From: DATLGB01 sp038318085
GTDB taxonomy: Bacteria; Actinomycetota; Thermoleophilia; Solirubrobacterales; Solirubrobacteraceae
Direction: 5' to 3'
Assembly: GCA_038318085.1 (NCBI GenBank)
Contig: JBBQBV010000093.1
Coordinates: 1-14,551 of the forward strand
Length of the DNA stretch: 14,551 nucleotides
Both the position numbers and the translations under genes were made by a program. The notes beneath the pieces are model-generated. The model saw only the letters and a program-made list of their open reading frames with translations, was not told the origin of the DNA and ran no database searches. This document shows, one piece after another, positions 1-6,382 of the stretch. Position 1 is the stretch's first letter. Each line of letters starts with the position of its first letter.

Positions 1-231
1 GACGCCGACCTCGCGCGTCACCTTCGCCCAGCCCTCGGCGGCGAAGGCGGCGGCGGACTCGTGGCGGGTGTCGACGATGTCGATGCCCTCCTCGCGGCAG
101 CCGTCGTAGACCGAGAACAGGTGGCCGCCCGAGAGCGTGAACAGCAACGTGGCGCCGTGGGCGGCGAGGCGGCGGGCGACCAGGCGGCCCCCGTGCACTG
201 CGGTGGACTCGCTCGTGATCTCCGTGGTCAT
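1..231 (-). CDS. Thiamine-diphosphate-dependent enzyme, acetolactate synthase-like (partial, N-terminus)
   Basis: The first 77 residues are present; the rest lies beyond the left edge. The sequence reads as the N-terminal pyrimidine-binding domain of the acetolactate synthase / benzoylformate decarboxylase-like family. A Rossmann-type start (LVARRLAAHGATLLFTL, about residues 17-33) is followed by SGGHLFSVYDGC (34-45) and then RHESAAAFAAEGWAK (56-70). Glu58 in the HE pair sits where the family's catalytic glutamate activates the thiamine cofactor. The SGGH motif in place of the usual GxPG suggests one of the many uncharacterised acetolactate synthase-like paralogues of actinobacteria (IlvG type) rather than the biosynthetic IlvB. 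The substrate cannot be told from this fragment. The start is the ATG at 231; there is no Shine-Dalgarno, but TAGATT lies 7 nt upstream, so the transcript is probably leaderless. Confidence 0.85.
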   Translation of the reverse strand, partial: MTTEITSESTAVHGGRLVARRLAAHGATLLFTLSGGHLFSVYDGCREEGIDIVDTRHESAAAFAAEGWAKVTREVGV

Positions 232-238
232 CGGCGGG

Positions 239-244
239 AATCTA
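239..244 (-). promoter_or_regulatory. -10 element of a probable leaderless promoter for the thiamine-diphosphate enzyme gene
   Basis: TAGATT on the minus strand ends 7 nt before the ATG at 231, which puts the expected transcription start at or next to the start codon. No good -35 box is seen; the -35 zone falls inside the inverted repeats at 245-267. Confidence 0.5.
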
Positions 245-267
245 CCCCCCGGTCGGGGGGTCCGACC
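245..267. repeat. Two overlapping inverted repeats between divergent genes (operator candidate)
   Basis: CCCCCCG-GT-CGGGGGG (245-260) is a perfect 7-bp inverted repeat. It overlaps GGTCGG-GGGGT-CCGACC (251-267), a 6-bp inverted repeat with a 5-nt centre. The two are mutually exclusive as hairpins. They occupy the -35 zone of the leftward gene and lie upstream of the rightward small gene, so they could be an operator or a transcript-level switch. In such GC-rich DNA short repeats also arise by chance. Confidence 0.4.
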
Positions 268-301
268 CCGTGCACCCCGTGCGCTCGCGCCAGCGCCCGT
301 C

Positions 302-307
302 TAGCTT
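302..307 (+). promoter_or_regulatory. -10 element of a probable leaderless promoter for the 59-aa gene
   Basis: TAGCTT lies 6 nt before the ATG at 314. Spacing and sequence mirror TAGATT ahead of the divergent gene at 231. No convincing -35 box is visible. Confidence 0.4.
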
Positions 308-313
308 CGGGGC

Positions 314-493
314 ATGGACGACAAACTCATCATCACGCCGTCGAGCCACACTCCCTACGCGGAGCTGGACCTGCTGCTCAACGAGTCCGACCGCGCGTGG
401 GCCACGCTCGCGCCGGTGGCCGACGACGCCGAGCGTCCCGACACCGTGGACGCGATGAATGCGCAGATCCTGGCCGGGCTCGTCAGCCCGTAG
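314..493 (+). CDS. Hypothetical small protein, 59 aa
   Basis: An ATG-to-TAG frame of 59 codons in which about 55 end in G or C, as in the surrounding genes, so it is probably translated. The product is acidic and soluble, with no signal peptide, membrane segment or cysteine. It starts MDDKLIITPSSHTPYAELDL and is probably helical from about residue 15 on. I do not recognise a family. It is divergent from the thiamine-diphosphate enzyme gene and its stop is 7 nt from the stop of the convergent DsbA-like gene. There is no Shine-Dalgarno; TAGCTT at 302-307 suggests leaderless expression. Long frames on both strands overlap this stretch, but they lack homology and I treat them as GC-driven shadows. 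Confidence 0.55.
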   Translation: MDDKLIITPSSHTPYAELDLLLNESDRAWATLAPVADDAERPDTVDAMNAQILAGLVSP

Positions 494-500
494 CGACGGC

Positions 501-1082
501 TTACCTGCGCGCGAGCGCAGGACTTGCCTGGCGAACCGCCGCCGCGGCCGCGCCCACGCGCTGCTCGCCCCAGAACAGGGACCGGCCGATGCGCAGCACC
601 GGCAGCCGGTCCGCACCCGCCGCCAGCAGGCGCCGGCCCGCAGCCTCCATCGCCCCGTCGCGGCGCGCGTCGCCCACCGCGTGCAGGCACTCGTCGAGCG
701 GGATGCCGGCCGCCGCGGCCGCTTCCGCGAGGATCTCCGGGTCGTCGAGGTCGAAGCCGCCGCAGAACGCAAGCCGACCGGCGGCGAGCACGAACGCCCC
801 GCCGCGCCCCTGCTCCGCCGCGAACGCCGCGGCCCGCATCGCGGCCGGCACCGGCTTGACATAGCCCTCCGGCCACACGAGCGGCAGCCGCAGCGCGGTC
901 GCCCGCAGCTCGGCGGCCGCGCGCATCCGGTCCACCATCTCGCCGTCGTCGGCGAGACAGCGCCGTTGCAGCGTCTCCGACGAGGCCGCGGTCCAGGTCA
1001 CGTGCGAGAACGCGCGCTCCACCCGCTCGGTGGCGAGGTACGTGAACGGGCAGGCGAGGTCGAAGAACAGCTGCGCGCGCAT
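501..1082 (-). CDS. DsbA / 2-hydroxychromene-2-carboxylate isomerase-like thioredoxin-fold protein
   Basis: 193 aa from the ATG at 1082. The N-terminus reads LFFDLACPFTYLATERVER (5-23), the usual first strand and active-site helix of DsbA-like thioredoxin-fold proteins. The active site is C11-P-F-T14, with no second cysteine, so a dithiol oxidase role is unlikely and a glutathione-S-transferase-kappa or isomerase-like role is more plausible. An all-helical insert (about 35-150) is followed by the cis-Pro strand RLPVLRIG (159-166, P161) and LFWGEQRV (169-176), as in the HCCA isomerase family. The substrate is unknown. An alternative start at 1151 adds 23 residues (MGELIDLAQRRDAV...) and has a better Shine-Dalgarno (GAGGGTG); I kept 1082 because recognisable family sequence begins there. 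It is divergent from the HxlR regulator gene, an arrangement in which the regulator often controls its neighbour. Confidence 0.8.
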   Translation of the reverse strand: MRAQLFFDLACPFTYLATERVERAFSHVTWTAASSETLQRRCLADDGEMVDRMRAAAELRATALRLPLVWPEGYVKPVPAAMRAAAFAAEQGRGGAFVLAAGRLAFCGGFDLDDPEILAEAAAAAGIPLDECLHAVGDARRDGAMEAAGRRLLAAGADRLPVLRIGRSLFWGEQRVGAAAAAVRQASPALARR

Positions 1083-1188
1083 GGGCTCTCGTCCCCGTGC
1101 CCGGCGATGCACGGCATCCCTCCGCTGTGCAAGATCGATCAGTTCGCCCATTGCCGATTCACCCTCGCGTCTGTTCAAGAGTGGGCAC

Positions 1189-1200
1189 CGTCGATCGACG
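1189..1200. promoter_or_regulatory. 12-bp palindrome in the divergent DsbA-like / HxlR intergenic region (operator candidate)
   Basis: CGTCGATCGACG is a perfect palindrome. GATCGATC at 1133-1140 shares its core, 49 nt away. HxlR-family dimers bind short inverted repeats between divergent genes, so this is the best operator candidate here. If the DsbA-like gene starts at 1151 the site lies in its promoter region. Confidence 0.3.
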
Positions 1201-1258
1201 CCCCTGTCTGCACCGTCCAACGAGCGCCTCTCAGAGAACTGGCGGCAAACTTCTGACC

Positions 1259-2014
1259 GTGCCGATCCGCACGACCGGGTATGCTGGCTCAGCCCAGCCC
1301 CACCGCCGAAAACGGAGCGACGCCATCCCCGCCGCGCCTCCCCCCAAGCGTCACCCCTATGACCAGTGGTCTCCCGATGCTCGCGCGCTCGACCTCGTGG
1401 GGGATAAGTGGACCCTTCTGATCATCCGTGACTTGGCGGCCGGCCCGCGGCGCTTCGTCGAGCTGCAGCGGGTGCTGCCCGGGATCTCGACGGAGCAGCT
1501 GCGCTCGCGGCTGAACCGGATGGTCGCCGACGGCCTGCTCACGCGCCAGCGCTACCGCGAGGTGCCGCCGCGCGTCGACTACGAGCTGACCGAGCGCTCG
1601 CGCGAGCTGATGCCGGTGCTCGGCGCGCTCGCGCAGTGGGGCTACGACTGGACATGGACGGCGCCGCGCGCCGGCGAGGACGTCAACGTCGGCGCGATCT
1701 TCCGCCTCGCCCCCGGCCTGCTCGAGCCCCCGCCCGGGCTCAGCGGCGCGGTCGACCTGATCGTGGAGAGCGACGGCGACATGCCCGAGCGCCACTACCT
1801 GGTGACGATCGGCGACGGCCGCGTCGAGATCGCGGAGCGCAATCGCAACGGCGAGCCGACCGCGACGATCGTCGGCAGCATCGCCGCGTGGGTGCGCGCG
1901 CTCGGCCCCGACGGCGCAACCGACGACCTGAGCGTCACGGGCAACCGCGGGCTCGCCGACGCACTGCTGTCCGGCTTCTCCGAAGCCGCGCAGCGCAGCG
2001 CCCAGGCCGCCTAG
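1259..2014 (+). CDS. HxlR-family transcriptional regulator with C-terminal SCP2-like domain
   Basis: 251 aa if started at the GTG at 1259. Residues about 36-130 form an HxlR winged helix: the DLVGDKWTLLIIRDLAAGPRRF segment beginning at residue 45, then a recognition helix (GISTEQLRSRLNRMVADGLL) and the wing (VPPRVDYELTERSREL). The C-terminal part (about 145-245, with DLIVESDGD, YLVTIGDGRVEIAER and TIVGSIAAWVRAL) resembles the sterol-carrier-protein-2 fold often appended to actinobacterial HxlR proteins, which may bind a hydrophobic ligand. No cysteine sits at the N-terminus, so thiol sensing as in HypR is unlikely. The start is doubtful. GTG 1259 has no Shine-Dalgarno. GGAG at 1314-1317 is ideally spaced for an ATC at 1325. 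An ATG at 1281 would enter this frame only with one extra C in the C6 run at 1340-1345. The stop is 8 nt from the convergent last MCE gene. Confidence 0.85.
   Translation: MPIRTTGYAGSAQPHRRKRSDAIPAAPPPKRHPYDQWSPDARALDLVGDKWTLLIIRDLAAGPRRFVELQRVLPGISTEQLRSRLNRMVADGLLTRQRYREVPPRVDYELTERSRELMPVLGALAQWGYDWTWTAPRAGEDVNVGAIFRLAPGLLEPPPGLSGAVDLIVESDGDMPERHYLVTIGDGRVEIAERNRNGEPTATIVGSIAAWVRALGPDGATDDLSVTGNRGLADALLSGFSEAAQRSAQAA
1280..1285 (+). promoter_or_regulatory. Possible -10 element for the HxlR gene
   Basis: TATGCT fits the TANNNT form seen elsewhere in the window. With the GGAG at 1314-1317 it would give a 30-nt leader to a start near 1325. The nearest -35-like sequence (CTGACC, 1253-1258) is 21 nt away, which is long. 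Confidence 0.25.
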
Positions 2015-2022
2015 CCGCGGCT

Positions 2023-3450
2023 CTACCTGCCGGCGGTGTAGTTGTCCTGCTCGACGTGCGGGAAGGTGCCCTGCAGCTTCCCGCCGACGGTCTGCTTGGC
2101 GGCGACGCGGCAGCCCGGGTTGCCCTCGGACGGCGTCACCTCGCCGCCTGAGGCCTTGCAGTCGTAGTTCGGGAAGATCGCCTTGCCCTGGAGGTCGCCG
2201 AACAGCGCGAGCGGGCCCGGGTAGGAATTGCCGCGGTTCGTCTTCGCGCGCTCGGGATAGACCGCGAGGCTCTCCGCGCCGACGGGGCCGAGCTGGCGCA
2301 GGTAATGCCCGTTGCCCCCGCTTGGCGACGCCTCGGTGTCCGCGAGGGCCGCGGCGCCGTTGGTGATGAAGTCCGAGACCTGGGACTGGGACAGCTCGAG
2401 GTACTGCAGGATCGGGTTGACCTGCTGCAGGAACGGCGTCAGCTCGGCGAGCGTCGGCTTGAGCCCGCGAAGGACCTCGCTGCCGGCCGGCAGGCCGGTG
2501 CGGCTGACCTTGATCAGCGGGTCGAGGTCACGGAAGAACGCGCGCAGGTCGGGCGACAGCGCGCGCACGTCGCGCAGCGTCGGCTTGAGGTCGCGCGCGA
2601 CCGGGCGCAGGTCCTGGATCAGCGGGTCCGTGTTCTTGGAGAACGCCCGCAGCCGGATGAGCGTCGCCTTGGACTCGTCGAGGAAGGTCGGGAAGATCCG
2701 GATCGTCTCGGCAAGGGCGTCCTGCTGGGACGCCGTGGCGTCGAACACCTGGCCGGCGGTGACGATGAGGTTGTGCAGCTGCTGCTCGTTCTCGGTCAGC
2801 GCGCCGAACGTCACACCCGTGTTCTTGACGAGCCGGGTGACCGCTCCCTGCTGGGCGTCGAGCACCGCGAGCACGTCCGCGCCGTCCTTGGCGAAGCCGG
2901 GCAGCGTGCCGAGCGCGTCGTTGAAGTCGCGGCCACGGCCGTTGATGCCCTCGGCGAGGTCCTGTTGCCAGTTGCGGAACGCCGCGCGCGTCGTCGGGTC
3001 CAGCGCCTGGAAGATCTCGTCGAGCTCGACCGTCGGCTGGACGCGGCCGTTGGGGAGCCGCCCGCCCTCGGGGATCGTCTTCTTGGACGAGCCCGGCGTC
3101 AGCTCGACGTAGGTCTCGCCGAGCAGCGACTTCTGGCGCAGGATCGCCTTCGTGTCGGCCTTGAGCGGCGCGAACTTGCGATCGATCTCGAGGTCGACGA
3201 GCGTGCGGTTGCCCTTCGGGTCGAGGACCTTCTTGCGCAGCTTGCCGACCGACACGCCGGCGACGCGGACGTCGGCCTCGAGCCCGAGCTGCGTCGCCTC
3301 CGGGAACCCGACCTGCACGCGGTAGCCCTTGGGCTTGAGCGGGATCGGGCCGCCGAAGGACAGCCACAGGAACAACAGCAGCCCGAAGCAGGAGAGCGCG
3401 AAGCCCACCATCACCATCAGGCGCGAGACCGACGGGGCGGAGGTCTGCAT
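2023..3450 (-). CDS. MCE-family protein, sixth of six in the cluster (MceF position)
   Basis: 475 aa. One N-terminal membrane helix (about 10-32) is followed by an MCE/MlaD domain (about 42-119: YRVQVGFPEATQLGLEADVRV and LGETYVELTPG). The helical tube-forming region starts with ELDEIFQALDPTTR (142-155). A C-terminal extracytoplasmic part carries Cys431 and Cys447. Prolines at 276, 283 and 290, then 300 and 311, are spaced 7, 7, 10 and 11 apart. In Mce transporters six different MCE subunits form a hexameric channel that carries lipids across the envelope to or from a YrbE permease. The ATG at 3450 shares its A with the preceding gene's TGA (TGATG), implying translational coupling. Last gene of the unit; no terminator is seen before the convergent HxlR gene 8 nt away. 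The letter F is by position only. Confidence 0.92.
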   Translation of the reverse strand: MQTSAPSVSRLMVMVGFALSCFGLLLFLWLSFGGPIPLKPKGYRVQVGFPEATQLGLEADVRVAGVSVGKLRKKVLDPKGNRTLVDLEIDRKFAPLKADTKAILRQKSLLGETYVELTPGSSKKTIPEGGRLPNGRVQPTVELDEIFQALDPTTRAAFRNWQQDLAEGINGRGRDFNDALGTLPGFAKDGADVLAVLDAQQGAVTRLVKNTGVTFGALTENEQQLHNLIVTAGQVFDATASQQDALAETIRIFPTFLDESKATLIRLRAFSKNTDPLIQDLRPVARDLKPTLRDVRALSPDLRAFFRDLDPLIKVSRTGLPAGSEVLRGLKPTLAELTPFLQQVNPILQYLELSQSQVSDFITNGAAALADTEASPSGGNGHYLRQLGPVGAESLAVYPERAKTNRGNSYPGPLALFGDLQGKAIFPNYDCKASGGEVTPSEGNPGCRVAAKQTVGGKLQGTFPHVEQDNYTAGR

Positions 3451-4844
3451 CAGCCGTTCCCCCCCTTCTGCTTGCCGGTCGGCAGGTTGGGCAGCTGCGG
3501 GAGCTGCGGCAGCGTCCCGCCGCTGTTGCCGCCGTTGCAGGCCTTCGAGTCGGTAATCAGCGGCGTCAGCACGGAGGTGAACTCGAGCTGCGGCTGCGCG
3601 TGCAGCACCTGCTGCAGCGTCGCGCACGGCGCGGCGATCGTGACCGGGCGGAACACGCCGTTGGCGTCCGAGGTCGAGAACAGCTGGGTCGCCGAGTGGT
3701 TCAGCCAGGCCAGCCAGAACAGGTAGCCCTCCTGGCGCGTGGCCTGGTCGGGGCCCTCGCGGCCGTTCGGGTTGTAGCCGAGCAGGTTCAGGAAGTGGTT
3801 GAAACGCAGGAACACCTGTGTGAGGTCCGGGCCCGCCTTGGCCAGGCGCTCGGAGACCGGGCGCAGGTCGCGCACGAGCGGGCGCGCCTCGCGCACGAAC
3901 GGGCGGATGCTCTTGCGCAGCTGCGGCGTCGCCTCGCGGGCGAACGGGCGCACGGCCTGGTTGGCGGGATCGAGCGCGCGCGCGGCCGGGCGCAGCTTCT
4001 CGGTCGTCGGGCCGAGCAGATCCGCGAACGTCTGCACGCGCCCGAGCGTGTCGGTGGTCTGCGACAGCGTGCTCGGCAGCTCGTGCACGGCGCTCGAGAC
4101 GTTGGCCTGCTCCTTGGCGAACGAGTCGAAGACCGCCGCGGAGGAGTCGACGAGCCGGGAGAGGTCGTCCCCGCGCGAGGCGAGCTCCTTGCTCAGCACG
4201 TTGAGCGACGTGACGAGGTGGCTGAGCTGCCTGCGCCGCGTGGCGACCGCGCCGTTGACGCGCGCGAGGTCGCGGTGGGTCGGCTCGAAACGGGCGAACA
4301 GATCGCGCAGGTCGCCGCCGCGCCCCTTGAGGCCGTGGCCGACGCCGTTGAGCAGCAGTTGGAGGTACTCGCGCGTGTCGGTGTCGAGCACGCTCAGGAC
4401 CTCGTCCGGGTTGACGTCGGGCTGCGTCGCGCGGATCGGGATCGTGAAGCCCTGCTTGACCACCGGCGCGTCGCCGCCGCCGGGCTGGAGGTCGATGAAC
4501 ATGTCCTTGAGGCCGGTCTTGGGCCGCAGCAGCGCCGTCGCGTTCGTATGGACCAGGTCCTTGTACTCCTGGTCGATGTCCATCTTGATGACGGCGCGCC
4601 CGTCCTTGAGCTCGACGCCGCCGATGTCGCCGATGCGCACGCCGGAGACGCGCACGGTCTGGCCCTGGCCGGCGACCACGGCCTGCGCGGTCGAGAACTC
4701 GGCCTTGAGCTTGAACGGCTTCGGCTGGAAGAACGGGAAGCGCAGGCGCTGCTCATGGAGGATGACCGCCGAGACGCCGCCGGCGATCACGATCAGGCCG
4801 ATGATCGCCGCGAAGTTGCCGAGGTTCTTCTTGATCGCGGTCAC
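3450..4844 (-). CDS. MCE-family protein, fifth of six in the cluster (MceE position)
   Basis: 464 aa from a GTG at 4844. N-terminal membrane helix about 10-29; MCE domain about 44-122 (FKLKAEFSTAQAVVAGQ, VRVSGVRIGDIGGVEL, MFIDLQPG). The helical region starts with NPDEVLSVLDTDTR (145-158). Between 279 and 329 prolines fall at 279, 286, 293, 300, 307, 315, 322 and 329, almost all as (L/I/V)RP, a striking heptad pattern. The C-terminal domain includes FNHFLNLLGYNPNGREGPD (348-366), aromatic-rich and hydrophobic, and ends with a short LPQLPQLPNLP tail. Mycobacterial MceE proteins are usually lipoproteins; this one has no N-terminal lipobox cysteine, so the letter is positional only. GTG overlaps the upstream TGA as GTGA. 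Confidence 0.92.
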   Translation of the reverse strand: MTAIKKNLGNFAAIIGLIVIAGGVSAVILHEQRLRFPFFQPKPFKLKAEFSTAQAVVAGQGQTVRVSGVRIGDIGGVELKDGRAVIKMDIDQEYKDLVHTNATALLRPKTGLKDMFIDLQPGGGDAPVVKQGFTIPIRATQPDVNPDEVLSVLDTDTREYLQLLLNGVGHGLKGRGGDLRDLFARFEPTHRDLARVNGAVATRRRQLSHLVTSLNVLSKELASRGDDLSRLVDSSAAVFDSFAKEQANVSSAVHELPSTLSQTTDTLGRVQTFADLLGPTTEKLRPAARALDPANQAVRPFAREATPQLRKSIRPFVREARPLVRDLRPVSERLAKAGPDLTQVFLRFNHFLNLLGYNPNGREGPDQATRQEGYLFWLAWLNHSATQLFSTSDANGVFRPVTIAAPCATLQQVLHAQPQLEFTSVLTPLITDSKACNGGNSGGTLPQLPQLPNLPTGKQKGGNG

Positions 4845-6382
4845 TTCGCCAGTCCCTTGATGTCGGACTTGGTGATGTCCTTGTCGACGACCTTGAACTT
4901 GCCGGCCAGGCCCTCGCGCTTGAGCGAGAGCTTCATCAGGTCCATGCCGTACTGGCGCACCTTCGCCCAGCGCGCCTTGAAGGCGGGGCTGCTCGTGTTG
5001 GCCTGATGCTGAGGGGGCGGGGCGCTGGCGGTGGAGCGGAGGTCCGGCGGCTGCTGGTTCTCGCACGGCACGTCGTTGTGCAGCGGCGGCCGGGCGTTCG
5101 GCTTCGGCGGGTTGACCCCGAGCAGCGGCAGCGCGGTCGTGCCGAACACGCCGGGCGCGAACTGCACGAGGTTCGTGCCGCCGGCGGCCAGGATGCGGAA
5201 CCACTGGCCGTTGGCGTCACCGGAGCGGCTCTCGCCCGCGAGGCCCGGGAACGGCTTCGGCAGCTCCGTGTAGACGGGGCCGGTCGCCGGGAACTTGTCG
5301 TCGGTCAGCTTGTCCTTGCTCCACGGGAGGATGACCTGGTTCTGGCAGCTGGCGGACTCGCGGATCTGTTGGTTGAGCGGCACCGCCTGCTGGGTGAAGT
5401 TCGCCAGCGACGGGATCGTCGGGCGCAGGTCGGCGGTCAGGCCGCGCAGCTCGGACTTCGAGACGAGGCCGCGCAACTGGTGCAGGAGCGGCAGCGCGAC
5501 GTCGATCGTCGGACCGGAGGACTCGACGCCCGGGCGCAGATCGCGCGCGAAGCCGCGCAGGCCGGGGAAGGCCCGATTGAGCGCGTCGAGCGCCGGCCGG
5601 GCGGCGCGCAGCGTGCGCGGCAGCTCGGCGATCGCGGCCTCGAGGTTCTGGTTCTCGCGCGCGAACGCCCCCGCCGTCTGGCGGAAGTTCGTGATCAGCG
5701 CCTTCAGCTGGCCGGGGTTGCGGTCGAGCGCGCCGGCGACGACGCCCGCGCGGTCGATGTAGCCCGAGAGGTCGTGCTCCTTCTGGCCGAGCAGCGCCTC
5801 GGAGACGATCGCCGTGTCACGGTAGGCGGGCTTCCAGTACTTGAGCGACGCGTTGAAGCCCTTGCCGCCCTTGCCGCGGAGGCCGGCGGAGTACTCGCGC
5901 AGGAACGTCTTGAGGTCATCACGGCTGTCGGTCTGCAGCGCGGTCAGGATCTCGTCGAGCTGGACGGGCGTGTCGGTCTGGTTGACGGGGAACGTGTGGC
6001 CGTTGGCGACCTCCTTGCCGGACGTGCCCGGGGTGACGTCGACGAAGAAGTTGCCCTCGAGGAAGATGCGCGGGCGGATCTTGAAGTGCGCGTCGGGGTG
6101 CAGCGGCCGGCCGTTGTCGTTGATGCGCATCGTCACGACCGTGCCGTTGTCGCCCTTGTGCGCGCGCTCGACCCTGGTGACCTTGCCCACCTCGACCCCG
6201 GCGATCCGCACCGGCGAGGCCTTGCGGATGTTGTTCGCGCTCTTGAACGCCGCCTTGATCTCGTAGTGCGGGAGGAACGGGATCGACTTCGTGAAGCCGA
6301 GGTAGACCCCGATCACCACGACGACGAGCGCCACCATGCCGACCGTGAAGGTGCTGATGCCGGTGCGTCGGCGCCGTCTCAT
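4841..6382 (-). CDS. MCE-family protein, fourth of six in the cluster (MceD position)
   Basis: 513 aa. A cytoplasmic basic cap (RRRRR, 2-6) precedes the membrane helix (about 10-30), so the protein is anchored with its bulk outside. MCE domain about 39-119 (YEIKAAFKSANNIRKASPV, IAGVEVGKVTRVERA, GNFFVDVTPG), then QLDEILTALQTDSR (141-154) opening the helical region. The C-terminal region from about 345 has Cys346 and Cys440 and the motif RPPLHNDVPCENQQPPDL (431-448). A final lysine-rich stretch (about 469-513) is unusual for the cluster. Prolines 284, 291 and 298 keep heptad spacing. ATG at 6382 overlaps the upstream stop as ATGA. The two downstream-region cysteines may form a disulphide outside the cell; that is inference. 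Confidence 0.92.
   Translation of the reverse strand: MRRRRRTGISTFTVGMVALVVVVIGVYLGFTKSIPFLPHYEIKAAFKSANNIRKASPVRIAGVEVGKVTRVERAHKGDNGTVVTMRINDNGRPLHPDAHFKIRPRIFLEGNFFVDVTPGTSGKEVANGHTFPVNQTDTPVQLDEILTALQTDSRDDLKTFLREYSAGLRGKGGKGFNASLKYWKPAYRDTAIVSEALLGQKEHDLSGYIDRAGVVAGALDRNPGQLKALITNFRQTAGAFARENQNLEAAIAELPRTLRAARPALDALNRAFPGLRGFARDLRPGVESSGPTIDVALPLLHQLRGLVSKSELRGLTADLRPTIPSLANFTQQAVPLNQQIRESASCQNQVILPWSKDKLTDDKFPATGPVYTELPKPFPGLAGESRSGDANGQWFRILAAGGTNLVQFAPGVFGTTALPLLGVNPPKPNARPPLHNDVPCENQQPPDLRSTASAPPPQHQANTSSPAFKARWAKVRQYGMDLMKLSLKREGLAGKFKVVDKDITKSDIKGLAK

Noticed and set aside
3385..3400. Possible lipobox at Cys21 of the sixth MCE protein
   Set aside because: The hydrophobic helix continues after the cysteine (FGLLLFLWL), so it is a membrane segment and not a lipoprotein cleavage site.
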